Assembly (NCBI GenBank): GCA_937942165.1
Contig: CALDFW010000039.1
Location: 1 to 41,411 of the forward strand
Source of the DNA: an uncultured bacterium
GTDB taxonomy: Bacteria > Latescibacterota > UBA2968 > UBA8231
Direction: 5' to 3'
Length of the DNA: 41,411 nucleotides
Notes under the pieces: model-generated
Told to the model about the DNA's origin: nothing
The model's database searches: none
What the model saw: the letters and a program-made list of their open reading frames with translations, nothing else
Translations under genes and position numbers: made by a program
Shown here: positions 17,805-26,175 of the stretch, one piece after another
Layout of the letters: each line of letters starts with the position of its first letter
Numbering within the stretch: position 1 is the stretch's first letter

Positions 17805-18575
17805 ATGCGAAACGCCCTCCACTACGCTGCCATCGAAATAGGTGATCCACTCCTCATCACGAGTTTGTCTTCGAGCACCCAGAAAATTGAACAGGTCGGC
17901 TATTTACAGCAACGCAAAGGCAGAGCGCTTTGCGTTGACGTCGACCCCAAATTCCGTCCTGCTAAAGGCACTCCTATACGCGTGAGTAGGCTAGATGGAT
18001 CGTCAGCACAGCCGGCTTTTTCCAGCGAAATAATCGGCCGTAGCCGTCTGTATGGCCACATGCCCGTGCTCTTGATCCGCGATCAGCAGCAGCCGGCTCA
18101 GGCAGCCTTTCGCATACCGGCTGGCCTGCGCACTGAAATATACTGGCAGCGCAGTGACGCAGGATATTCCGCAAAAACCGCTCTACTAACCGATTTAAGC
18201 GGTGAGGGGGCACGGCTCTTCGCTCGCTCCCTACCCGATGTGGAAGAAGTCTCGATAAAGATCGCCCTACCCGATGGCTTCATAGAAGCCAGTTCAACGC
18301 GGCGCAGTCAGCACACCTCGCGTAAATTCAGCCCCGACGCGCAGTCTACCCAACTGCAGGATACGCAGAACCAAGCGCTGAGAGACTCCTTCTCTATGAT
18401 CGAATGCCACCTCGTAGAAAGCAGCGTCTTTCGGCGCAATGACTTGGACATTATCCACGCTTTATCTCTTTCTTTTGTTCAGCCACACGAGGGATGTTTT
18501 CGCCTAGTTCGCTTTCTTGAGCGCCAGGCCCTACAGCGCGGTGCAGAAGCAACAAGACAGCAGGCCGCGGCCTAA
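17805..18575 (+). CDS. PilZ-like domain protein
   Basis: A 256-residue soluble protein. Residues about 1-95 resemble a YcgR-type N-terminal beta domain (VDVDPKFRPAKGTPIRVS); residues about 100-225 fit a PilZ domain, with AFRIPAGLRTEIYW followed by TDLSGEGARLFA. The D-x-S-x-x-G half of the c-di-GMP motif is present (DLSGEG), but the preceding RxxxR half is degenerate, with one clear arginine. c-di-GMP binding is therefore uncertain. AAGGA lies 7 bases before the ATG. It is divergent from recG and followed by a small membrane protein. Confidence 0.6.
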   Translation: MRNALHYAAIEIGDPLLITSLSSSTQKIEQVGYLQQRKGRALCVDVDPKFRPAKGTPIRVSRLDGSSAQPAFSSEIIGRSRLYGHMPVLLIRDQQQPAQAAFRIPAGLRTEIYWQRSDAGYSAKTALLTDLSGEGARLFARSLPDVEEVSIKIALPDGFIEASSTRRSQHTSRKFSPDAQSTQLQDTQNQALRDSFSMIECHLVESSVFRRNDLDIIHALSLSFVQPHEGCFRLVRFLERQALQRGAEATRQQAAA

Positions 18576-18621
18576 TCGAGTGCGGGTCCGACGAGCCTTG
18601 CCGCCTGACCGGCCCCTCTCG

Positions 18622-18651
18622 TTGACACGGGACCGCTGCGCCCTCTATCTT
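18622..18651 (+). promoter_or_regulatory. Putative sigma70-type promoter for the small membrane protein
   Basis: A perfect TTGACA at 18622-18627, an 18-base spacer and TATCTT at 18646-18651 (four of six). It lies between the PilZ-like gene and the small membrane protein and places transcription start at about 18658, which argues against any start codon upstream of that point. Confidence 0.42.
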
Positions 18652-18699
18652 TGCGCCAAACGCACAGGCACTTTCCCGCAGTCTATAAAGAGAGACCCC

Positions 18700-19179
18700 T
18701 TGCCCACACACCTTTCCTTCACCCAGTATCTCTTAGGACATGCCACGTCAAAGCGACCGCCCTTTTATTGGGCCTATACCACGCTTTGGTCACACTGGAT
18801 TGTAGCGGGCGCGCTTACCACTCTTTCCATTGAGCGGGATATACTCTCGGTGCTGTCTTCCCTCGCCCTGGCATCGCTCTCCCTTGGGTTGGTCGTTTAC
18901 GGCCTAGTTGCGCGGCAATTTATGCTGGTTATCAACGCTTTTTGCTATGCATCTATCTTGTGGTATTTAACGCAGCAAAGTCCTGCCGCCTTGGGTCTAT
19001 TTATCTTTTCTGCAATCACGGGACTGACTTCGTGTCACGCTCTAATCAGCAGAGAATACGCCCAGTATAAACGCGAAGTGGGCGTTCATCATGCAGGTTC
19101 AAAGGCACTTTGGACAACGGGCATAACGAGCACCGCAATCGTTCTGCTATTCGCCTTGGCGATGGGCGTACTCTACTAA
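18700..19179 (+). CDS. Small membrane protein of unknown function
   Basis: A protein of about 159 residues with four predicted hydrophobic helices: one in LWSHWIVAGALTTLS, two in SSLALASLSLGLVVYGL and FMLVINAFCYASILWYL, another in ALGLFIFSAITGLTSC, and a last one, AIVLLFALAMGVLY. I do not recognise the family. The TTG at 18700 is chosen: it lies just downstream of a promoter-like sequence, and codons upstream of it have a composition unlike protein. The stop is three bases from the convergent mraY stop. It follows the PilZ-like gene by 124 bases. Confidence 0.5.
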   Translation: MPTHLSFTQYLLGHATSKRPPFYWAYTTLWSHWIVAGALTTLSIERDILSVLSSLALASLSLGLVVYGLVARQFMLVINAFCYASILWYLTQQSPAALGLFIFSAITGLTSCHALISREYAQYKREVGVHHAGSKALWTTGITSTAIVLLFALAMGVLY

Positions 19180-19182
19180 TGT

Positions 19183-20289
19183 TCAGCGAATCTTTATTGT
19201 TGCTAACCCAAAAAGCGCTAAAATCCCCGCCACGATCCAGAAGCGGATAACAATTTTGGTGTCGGCTAGACCCCGTTGTTGAAAATGGTGGTGAATAGGC
19301 GCCCGAGCAAAGAAACGACGCCCCAACCATTTAACACCGATCTTGTCCTGTATGATGACGGATAGGGCCTCTGCAACAAAGATTCCCCCCACAATCAGAA
19401 ATAGAAATTCCTGCTTCACCAATACGGCAACGGTGCCTAGCAGCCCCCCCAAGGCCATGGATCCCGTATCCCCCATGATAACGTTAGCCGGATAGGAATT
19501 AAACCATAAAAAGCCCAGACACGCTCCAAAAACAATCGAGCAGATAATAGCAACTTCACCGACGCCGGGCATAAAGGGAAATATGAGAAACTCAGCAAAG
19601 CGCGCGTGGCTGGAGATGTAAGCAAACACGCCAAAGACGGCGATCACAAAGGCCGTCGGCACGACGGCGAGCCCATCGACTCCGTCGGCGATATTCACCG
19701 AGTTTGAGATAGCGGTGATCGTGAAAACGATAAAGGGTATGTAGAGCAGTGACAGATCGAAAAGTGGGTATTTTAGAAAGGGCACGTAGAGCTGCGTAGC
19801 CACATCCGTTGGCAGCGGCGTCAGGTCGGCAGTGACGTAAACGATGCCGAATACCGTGCAGTAGGCTCCCTGCAACGCCAACTTTGCCACTTCGGACAAA
19901 CCGTGGTCGCTATCCCTATGGCGCACTTTTAAAAAATCGTCGATCCACCCCAATCCGGCAAAAAAGAGAACGCCCCCTAAGCAGAGCAGAACAAACCCCG
20001 TATGCACTTTGCACCACAGTACAATGCTCAGCAAAATAGCTGCGACTAATAAGGGCCCCCCATAGGTCTTAGAGGGATTGCCAACGGAAGAAAAGTTGAG
20101 ATAATTGCGCGGCATATCGCGGTGGCCCAAGCGATAAAAATAGAGGATGATGCGGTTGCCGAAGAGAATGGTAAAAAGCAGTGATGTTAGAGCGCCACAC
20201 AGAGCGCGAAAGCTGATTGAATCTACTAGACGCATGAAAGACAGCGAGGCGTCAAGATCTTGTAAATACTCACCCAAATAATAAATCAT
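19183..20289 (-). CDS. mraY: Phospho-N-acetylmuramoyl-pentapeptide-transferase
   Basis: A 368-residue membrane enzyme that makes lipid I from UDP-MurNAc-pentapeptide and undecaprenyl phosphate. About ten helices. The catalytic aspartates are in GWIDDFLK; the NxxNxxDGxDGLA motif reads NSVNIADGVDGLA; GDTGSMALG and the HHH motif (APIHHHFQ) are intact. The usual PTMGG motif appears as KTYGGPLL. The ATG overlaps the stop of the preceding MurG-like gene (ATGA), so the two are likely co-translated. No other dcw-cluster gene (murD, ftsW, murC) is next to it. Confidence 0.95.
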   Translation of the reverse strand: MIYYLGEYLQDLDASLSFMRLVDSISFRALCGALTSLLFTILFGNRIILYFYRLGHRDMPRNYLNFSSVGNPSKTYGGPLLVAAILLSIVLWCKVHTGFVLLCLGGVLFFAGLGWIDDFLKVRHRDSDHGLSEVAKLALQGAYCTVFGIVYVTADLTPLPTDVATQLYVPFLKYPLFDLSLLYIPFIVFTITAISNSVNIADGVDGLAVVPTAFVIAVFGVFAYISSHARFAEFLIFPFMPGVGEVAIICSIVFGACLGFLWFNSYPANVIMGDTGSMALGGLLGTVAVLVKQEFLFLIVGGIFVAEALSVIIQDKIGVKWLGRRFFARAPIHHHFQQRGLADTKIVIRFWIVAGILALFGLATIKIR

Positions 20290-22310
20290 ACGATCGTCGT
20301 ACCTCGACTGGGAGACTCGCCTTCAGCTTCAATCTGCCGAGCGAGTGCAGAAAGCGATTCGTTGAGGTCAAAAGTCGGCTTAAAATGGGGTGAAGAAGTC
20401 AAAATATGCTCAATCTCATGTGCGACTTCATCCGGAGCCAACACACCGCGTTCAATACCCTTAGCCAATGCCGATACCACCCCCTGGCGAAACTGCCAGT
20501 TTACATGCTGGTAGAATGGCTTCATATAGGAGAGAAAGTGGCTGCTGGTAGCCACCTTACCAAGGGTTCCCAACGCCTCGACCACTACGGCGGGCGAGGC
20601 ATCATCGAGCGCCTCAATGAGCGCTTGTTCGGTAGCTGTATTACAATCTTCGGACTGTCCCAACATCCGTGCGGCCGCCGCGCGCACCTCGAAATACGGA
20701 TCCTCTACGAGAGCCCGTTGCAGCACATCTCGCGTCCGATTATCCGCCACTCCCAGCAACTGAACACCCCATTCTATGGCGTTCCGACGGAGAATGCCCC
20801 CATGGTAGTAATCGCCTCCCATCAGCCGTGGCAGTGCGGCAACGGGCGTGCGGTCTGAAAGAAGATCTATGAGTAGATCTCGCTGGGCCTGATAGTCAAG
20901 CAACCCGACCAATTTAATCCCTACGTTGCGGCGTCCGAGCGGAATCTCACACCAACCACGCGAGACGAGTAACCGATCGGCCTGATAGCGCATGTAGGCC
21001 AGATCCCGCTCTGGCAGCGCCCCTATCCCCCCCGCTTTATCCACGCAGGCACGCACCCAGCGCAGGAGTGCGTTGGCCTCTGTAGGCGGACCTCCCTGGC
21101 GCAGCGGAAACTCCAGATTGGGCGAAGAGCCGCGGCGCTCAGCGGCAATCTGATCAATTTCTTCGACAATCAGGGAGAGGCTGTTGCGGCGTGGAACTGC
21201 GGCAGCGGCGCTTGCCATGCCCCTCAAGCTAACTTCGTCTCCCAAGAGCGCCAAGATGCGTTCTGCCAAGGCGCTGCCATCCAACGCACTTTCGATCTGG
21301 CCACCCTTCCAGCGAGCGCGCTGATACAAGACCTCTGCGGCACCCACCTTTTCCATCTCGCGGGCATTGGCCGCCTGGTGATCCTCGGCGGCCGTGGGCA
21401 ACGGAACAATAAGAGCCGGTCTACCGACGATGCCAAGTTCCGTAAGCGTGCCGGCTCCCCCTCGGCACAGGACCAAATCAGCAGCGGCGAGGGCCTGGTG
21501 GATGTTGTCCATATACTCAACCGGACGATACCAGCGATCTACGTTGGGTATACCCAGCGCCTCCACGGCAGCACGCGTATCGGCTACGGCATCATACGCG
21601 CTGCTCTGATGCTTTCCCGTGATGTGAACAACGCATAAATCCCCGCGCTCTTGCAGGTAGGGCAAGGCTTGAACCAACGCTTCATTCAGAACGCGAGCGC
21701 CTCCCGATCCGCCAAAAACCAGCAGCACCTTCCGGTCTGGATCCACATTGAGCGCGCGACGCGCTTCGGCACGGTCTGCTTCGAGAAACTCGCGCCTGAC
21801 GGGATAGCCAACCACAGAGACGCGCTTCATATCAAACCAGCGAGCAGCCTCTTCGAAAGCAATACCGATGCGGTGGGCCAGACGGCCAACAACCTGATTG
21901 AGCATACCCGGATGAGCGTTGGGCTCGTAGAGGAATACGCGAGCTCTTGATAAACCAATTTTCTGCAGTAAGCCGTGTGCAAAGAGAATGGGAGCACTCA
22001 CGTAGCCTCCCGTGCCAATAATGACGTCGGGACGGAAGCGGAGCAATAGAAGGCTACTCTGCAAAACGCCCCATATGAGCACCAAGCCAAAGGCCAGCAA
22101 GGGCCACGGCGAACGGGAGCGAGGAAAGGGCCGAGAGCGCACAAAACGAATGGGATAGCCGCGATTGGGTACGACCCATGACTCGAGTTTATCGGATCGG
22201 CCCACGTAGAGAAACTGAGCCTCGGCCTGCCGCCGCCCGAGTTCGTCGGCAATGGCGAGTGCGGGATAGACATGCCCCCCGGTACCGCCCCCTGTCAGTA
22301 GGTATTTCAT
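20286..22310 (-). CDS. murG: MurG fused to C-terminal HEAT-like repeats
   Basis: A 674-residue protein. Residues 1-390 are a complete MurG (usual length about 360), which adds GlcNAc to lipid I on the inner membrane: GGGTGGHVYPALAIADEL, GTGGYVSAP, FGGSGGARVLNEAL, CRGGAGTLTELG and the UDP-sugar-binding region LPTAAEDHQAANA. Residues about 410-665 are extra and helical, with HEAT/armadillo-type repeats such as DPYFEVRAAAARMLGQ and DDASPAVVVEALGTLGKVA, which usually bind proteins. No frameshift or stop separates the parts. The end overlaps mraY by four bases. The ATG at 22310 has only a weak ribosome site (GAG). Confidence 0.92.
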   Translation of the reverse strand: MKYLLTGGGTGGHVYPALAIADELGRRQAEAQFLYVGRSDKLESWVVPNRGYPIRFVRSRPFPRSRSPWPLLAFGLVLIWGVLQSSLLLLRFRPDVIIGTGGYVSAPILFAHGLLQKIGLSRARVFLYEPNAHPGMLNQVVGRLAHRIGIAFEEAARWFDMKRVSVVGYPVRREFLEADRAEARRALNVDPDRKVLLVFGGSGGARVLNEALVQALPYLQERGDLCVVHITGKHQSSAYDAVADTRAAVEALGIPNVDRWYRPVEYMDNIHQALAAADLVLCRGGAGTLTELGIVGRPALIVPLPTAAEDHQAANAREMEKVGAAEVLYQRARWKGGQIESALDGSALAERILALLGDEVSLRGMASAAAAVPRRNSLSLIVEEIDQIAAERRGSSPNLEFPLRQGGPPTEANALLRWVRACVDKAGGIGALPERDLAYMRYQADRLLVSRGWCEIPLGRRNVGIKLVGLLDYQAQRDLLIDLLSDRTPVAALPRLMGGDYYHGGILRRNAIEWGVQLLGVADNRTRDVLQRALVEDPYFEVRAAAARMLGQSEDCNTATEQALIEALDDASPAVVVEALGTLGKVATSSHFLSYMKPFYQHVNWQFRQGVVSALAKGIERGVLAPDEVAHEIEHILTSSPHFKPTFDLNESLSALARQIEAEGESPSRGTTIV

Positions 22311-22520
22311 CGTCTCAGCGCTTTACAACTGACGTATGATAAGAGGAAAATCGAGGCCATTCTAAGGCTTAAAAAGGCCCATTCCAAAAAGTTAAAAACA
22401 AACGTAAGCAAATATATATACAAAAGTTATGGGTGTCTAACGACAATAGTAACGCGCTTGACAGACCGTCGGTATAATCCTTTTTTGCCCCATACACCAG
22501 TCAACTGAAACGAGTATGCC

Positions 22521-23261
22521 ATGAGCCATCAATCAACTCCGCTTACAGAGGATCAAGTAACGTCTTTCCACAACGAGGGTTATCTGGTTGTGGAGGACCT
22601 ACTAACCCCAGAGGAAGTCACGTCCTTTGTCGAATACGAGGCACAGGGAGATCAACCTGGACCGCGCGGCCTGCAAAATCACAAAATCGATGCGCAGTGG
22701 GCTCATCTAGCTCATCACCCCAAGGTCGCCGGCGTCGTGCGACAGCTCTGCGGACCGACACCCCGCATAGTGCAGACCATGTATATGGACAAAGCACCTT
22801 CGGGCGGGACGGGCGTGGCCCTTCATCAGGACACCCACTACATCCGCAACGAGCCCAACACGCTGATGGCCTGTTGGATAGCCCTAAGCGATACAGACGA
22901 AGAGAATGGAGGCCTTTGCGTCGTGCCAGGGAGCAATAGCAAAGGCCTATTTGAATTTCAACGCGTGCGCGATACAGAAGAACATACCTCTTGGGAACAG
23001 GTCTACCCCATGAGAGACCGGAGCGGACACTCTTGGGATGAGACCATGCATTCGTTTGACATTACCGGTCTCGATAAAGAGGATATCGTGCGACTGAGCG
23101 TTCCGAGTGGGGCGGGCGTTTTTTTCACGGGCATGACGATACACGGCTCGTTTGCCAACCGTTCATCCAACCGGCCGAGACGCGCTTTTGCAACGCACTT
23201 TATTGAAGAGAGCACTTGGATCTACCGGCAGGACCTGCAGGATACGACCCCGCTGCGCTAG
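22521..23261 (+). CDS. Phytanoyl-CoA dioxygenase (PhyH) family protein
   Basis: A 246-residue Fe(II)/2-oxoglutarate dioxygenase of the PhyH family. The iron triad is His102 and Asp104 in LHQDTHY plus distal His208 in MTIHGSF; Arg220 in NRPRRAFAT likely binds 2-oxoglutarate. The N-terminus has FHNEGYLVVEDLL, typical of the family, and NGGLCVVPGSN is present. It oxidises an unknown small molecule. The gap of 210 bases to the divergent murG is AT-rich. Its stop codon TAG interlocks with the TAG of the convergent enolase-superfamily gene in the sequence CTAG. Confidence 0.9.
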   Translation: MSHQSTPLTEDQVTSFHNEGYLVVEDLLTPEEVTSFVEYEAQGDQPGPRGLQNHKIDAQWAHLAHHPKVAGVVRQLCGPTPRIVQTMYMDKAPSGGTGVALHQDTHYIRNEPNTLMACWIALSDTDEENGGLCVVPGSNSKGLFEFQRVRDTEEHTSWEQVYPMRDRSGHSWDETMHSFDITGLDKEDIVRLSVPSGAGVFFTGMTIHGSFANRSSNRPRRAFATHFIEESTWIYRQDLQDTTPLR

Positions 23262-24553
23262 CTGGATAGGGAGAAGAGACCAGCATACGGCCGAGCACCG
23301 GAAAATACGCCTCCTCCACCTGCAAAAAAGCGCTCGTCAAGGAAAAACGCCCCCCCGCGAGGCTGGAGCCATGAGGCCCCAGCACAGGGGTGCGCATCGA
23401 GCATGCGCTGCCAGGCCGAACCGTAGTTTTCTGCGCCATTGGTCTCCATCAGCCCCCCCCGAACACCCGATAGCTTTGGCAACCGTGCCGCGATATTGCG
23501 GTTCCAATCAACGAGCAAAGGCACGCAGGCGTTGTCTGCGACAAAACAATCTAACCCACTGTCGACTGCCGCCTCGACTAAATCGAACGCCAAAGAGAGC
23601 GTTTTACCGGCCGCCTTGACCGCCATGGCCTCGTAGCCGACCTCGGCTCTTCGATAGACGTCTTCTACGCAGTGCACGCTCTCATCGGCGGCCAGCGGCA
23701 CGCCGATTCCCCCAAGCATACCGACCCCTTCTGCGCCCGTCTCATCAAACGGTTCCTCAAAGAGCAAAACGCGTTCGCGTGCACCGCTTTGCTCAAGCGC
23801 ATCTATCAACGACCGCAGATGATCGGCGCTGGGATACCGACCGTTGGCATCCAGATAATAGAGCACGCGCCCCGTTGGACTGCGCGACGCGCTGCGATCT
23901 CCGACGAGTTGGTGTATATGATCCATGCGAGCGATATCTCGAGCGAGCATTTCCGCATCATCGCCGGGATGGCCCACCTTTACCTTTAGGACGTAGGCCC
24001 CCTCGTTGACCAGATTCTCAACCTCCTTATCAGGCAGGGAATAGCCAACAGCTGGCACCGCTTCAACGCAGCTATGACGCTCGGGAAAAAGAGGGCGATA
24101 GCGCGATGGGATCAGTTCATCAAATCCGTCAATCCCCTCTTCTTGCGCCCACAGCATCCAAGCGGCATTGTCCAAAGCTACCAGCGCATTGAGTGCAAAA
24201 GTAGGGCGCAAGTCGGACTGTCTTGTCACCGCACGTCCATACGCATACACCTGAGGCATGATGTCGTAAAACATAGCCTGAGGCGATGTAAACGAACGCC
24301 CCCGCACCAGCCCCAGACCGCGCTCTAGTAGGGTCATCATAAGTGCATTGCCCCCCACTTCTCCGTGGTTGGCGAAAACGCGCGCATCCGACCAGAGAAC
24401 GGCCAGCCCGCCCATTCCGTAGACCCACGGTCCATCTTCGCTGCGCAGACGCACGACGAGGTTCCACTTTTCTCGGAAGGACGCCCCCTTAAAAGCAAAA
24501 GGCTGCGCAAAGGGTTCGCGCTGAAGTTCAAACTCGGCTTCTTTGATATACAC
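23258..24553 (-). CDS. Mandelate racemase/muconate lactonizing enzyme family protein
   Basis: A 431-residue enolase-superfamily enzyme, longer than the usual 350-400. The active site follows the MLE plan: KxK lysines Lys190/Lys192 in LKVKVG, metal ligands Asp235 in YLDANGR, Glu266/267 in FEEPFDE and Asp290/Glu291 in ADES, and a general acid/base Lys313 in AVKAAGK. Both catalytic lysines are kept, so it may be a racemase, epimerase or cycloisomerase. The substrate is unknown. The GTG start has GGGGAG 9 bases upstream, inside the end of the preceding AGE-family gene, 12 bases away, so the two form an operon. Confidence 0.85.
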   Translation of the reverse strand: MYIKEAEFELQREPFAQPFAFKGASFREKWNLVVRLRSEDGPWVYGMGGLAVLWSDARVFANHGEVGGNALMMTLLERGLGLVRGRSFTSPQAMFYDIMPQVYAYGRAVTRQSDLRPTFALNALVALDNAAWMLWAQEEGIDGFDELIPSRYRPLFPERHSCVEAVPAVGYSLPDKEVENLVNEGAYVLKVKVGHPGDDAEMLARDIARMDHIHQLVGDRSASRSPTGRVLYYLDANGRYPSADHLRSLIDALEQSGARERVLLFEEPFDETGAEGVGMLGGIGVPLAADESVHCVEDVYRRAEVGYEAMAVKAAGKTLSLAFDLVEAAVDSGLDCFVADNACVPLLVDWNRNIAARLPKLSGVRGGLMETNGAENYGSAWQRMLDAHPCAGASWLQPRGGAFFLDERFFAGGGGVFSGARPYAGLFSLSS

Positions 24554-24565
24554 AGGGCGCTCCCC

Positions 24566-25867
24566 TTAAAATTGTTCTGGGGATGGGTCGATCGACTCGA
24601 GCATGCGCAGGCACTCCAAAACGGCTCTACCGCTGTGATAGGGCGTCTTCCACCGGCCCGCTTTGGCTCCGGACGACGTTCCATCGGGTGTTATTTGAGC
24701 GTGCCAATCCCCGTTGTCCCAATCGACTTGATGGACCTCGACCCACTCATACGTCTCGATAAAGGCAGACCAATAGGCCTCATTACCCGTCATCTGATAG
24801 AGGGATAATAAGGCTACGAGTCCCTCCGCCTGAACCCACCATATTTTATCCAGATCATCGGCCGGCTGCCCAAGGGGGCCGCTTTCGTAAAATCCTCCCT
24901 TTTCGCGATCGAAACCGTAGCGCAGTGCGTTGTCTACCAGCTGTTTATACAGATCAACTAAGGGCCCATTGGGCACGCCCACAGCCCGGCTAGCGGCAGC
25001 CAAGAGCCACGCGTTTTCCACGTCATGCCCGTAGGAGACGCGATCGTGAGGAGCATCGAGAAGAGGCGTCCAGTCACGCGCATAGCGATCAGTGCACGCC
25101 CCAACGTCTTTCCGAACCACCGCACTGCTCTGTATGAACATCAGTTCAAGAAGCCGTTCGCGCGCCAATTCGTCGCCCGTCATTTCCCAGAAGGTCGTCA
25201 GCGCTTCTAAGAGGTGCAGATGGGTATTCATCAGCTTGCCGTCTGGCTCTGTGCCCATATAGTGTCCGGTCTCAGGCCCCTGCTCCCAGTCTCTTCGGAA
25301 CCACTCTACGTATCCGCCGTAGGTCGCGTCATGTGCCTTTTCTTCCAGCAGGTAAAACAGCTCTTCAGCCAGACCGATAGCCTCCCCTTCCCCACTGGCC
25401 CTCACATATTCTGAGAGTGCATAGAGGGCGAAGGATTGAGCATATAGATGCTTGTGGGGACGCGTCGCTACCGTTCCGTCCGAATTAACCGCCCAGAAAT
25501 AACCGCCAAAGACCTCGTCTCTTAGGGTCTGTTGCAAGAAAACGTACCCGTGCCTAGCCGCACGGAGATGGGCATCTGTTCCATATCCAGAATTGTAAAG
25601 CCGCGCATAAAACCACAGCGTGCGCGCCTGATCGATAAGCCCCTTATCGGCAGCGCCGAGCCACGTCCCATTGGCATCGTGGTTTAACCGATAGCCCCCG
25701 CTCGTCAGGTCTACACTCTGCGGATACCAAAATGGAATTATATTTTCGCGCAGCATGCGCTCCAACCCCAGCCTTACCCGTTCGACCTCTGCTGCATTCG
25801 GCCGCGCAGCGGCCGGAGCAGCACTCAGCACGATCCCCCACAACAGCAGGTGCAAAAGGCCTCTCAT
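24566..25867 (-). CDS. Exported AGE-family sugar 2-epimerase (cellobiose 2-epimerase-like)
   Basis: A 433-residue (alpha/alpha)6-barrel protein with an N-terminal signal peptide (LLHLLLWGIVLSAAPAAA, probable cleavage near residue 21). Active-site motifs of the AGE/cellobiose 2-epimerase family are seen: HKHLYAQSFALYALSEY, NTHLHLLEA, His281/Glu284 in GHDVENAW and His411 in PYHSGRA. These enzymes epimerise C2 of sugars; the export signal is unusual, since known members are mostly cytosolic. The ATG at 25867 is preferred, with GGGAG 9 bases upstream; an upstream start would put a hydrophilic stretch before the signal. It is co-transcribed with the enolase-superfamily gene. Confidence 0.85.
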   Translation of the reverse strand: MRGLLHLLLWGIVLSAAPAAARPNAAEVERVRLGLERMLRENIIPFWYPQSVDLTSGGYRLNHDANGTWLGAADKGLIDQARTLWFYARLYNSGYGTDAHLRAARHGYVFLQQTLRDEVFGGYFWAVNSDGTVATRPHKHLYAQSFALYALSEYVRASGEGEAIGLAEELFYLLEEKAHDATYGGYVEWFRRDWEQGPETGHYMGTEPDGKLMNTHLHLLEALTTFWEMTGDELARERLLELMFIQSSAVVRKDVGACTDRYARDWTPLLDAPHDRVSYGHDVENAWLLAAASRAVGVPNGPLVDLYKQLVDNALRYGFDREKGGFYESGPLGQPADDLDKIWWVQAEGLVALLSLYQMTGNEAYWSAFIETYEWVEVHQVDWDNGDWHAQITPDGTSSGAKAGRWKTPYHSGRAVLECLRMLESIDPSPEQF

Positions 25868-25897
25868 TTCACTGTCTCCCTGTGCGGATTTACTGCC

Positions 25898-25925
25898 AAT
25901 GTACAACGACAGTCCGCCCGGTCAA
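25898..25925 (-). promoter_or_regulatory. Putative promoter for the exported AGE-family gene
   Basis: On the minus strand, TTGACC (25925-25920) and TACATT (25903-25898) are 16 bases apart, matching consensus at five and four positions. It points toward the AGE-family ATG at 25867, about 30 bases downstream. Confidence 0.42.
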
Positions 25926-25928
25926 GCA

Positions 25929-25957
25929 TTGACACGAGGTCGAGTAGAGCTTTAAAT
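25929..25957 (+). promoter_or_regulatory. Putative promoter reading into the Gfo/Idh-like remnant
   Basis: A perfect TTGACA at 25929-25934 is followed after 17 bases by TTAAAT at 25952-25957 (four of six). It sits back to back with the promoter of the AGE-family gene and lies 45 bases before the start of a short Gfo/Idh-like reading frame. Confidence 0.42.
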
Positions 25958-26001
25958 GACGAGCTCCTATGGGGTTGCGCTCCCTTTTACGCTGAGGAAA
26001 T

Positions 26002-26175
26002 ATGCGAGTTGCTCTTGCAGGATTACGTTACGGCTACATCGGCAGCATGCTCTCATCGACTCGGAACGCGTCCGACGTTGAGTATGACGGCCTTGTTGCG
26101 CTGCGCACTCTGTTCAAGAGTGCATTCGCGCCGGTGAGCACGGCCAATCACCCCTCATCAGTGCATGCGCCGTGA
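26002..26175 (+). pseudogene. Probable N-terminal remnant of a Gfo/Idh/MocA-type oxidoreductase
   Basis: A 57-codon reading frame starting MRVALAGLRYGYIGSML, which resembles the start of Gfo/Idh/MocA proteins of the type MKVALIGLRHGHIGS. The next residues (DVEYDGLVAL) are still Rossmann-like, but the frame then runs into unrelated sequence and stops at 26175. A promoter-like sequence 45 bases upstream and GAGGA just before the ATG suggest the gene was once expressed. No matching continuation is visible in the other frames up to the MFS gene. It may be a decayed relic, or a small protein of its own. The whole 410-base gap 25868-26278 holds nothing else I recognise. Confidence 0.45.

Noticed and set aside
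18517-18699. A longer N-terminal extension for the small membrane protein
   Set aside because: It overlaps the PilZ-like gene's end, is Arg/Pro-rich and lies mostly upstream of the promoter-like sequence at 18622-18651.
22458-22478. TTGACA and a perfect TATAAT upstream of the first PhyH gene
   Set aside because: Only 9 bases separate them, which does not fit a sigma70 promoter (15-19 needed). The TATAAT may still be a -10 box with a poor -35, but I could not support a promoter call.
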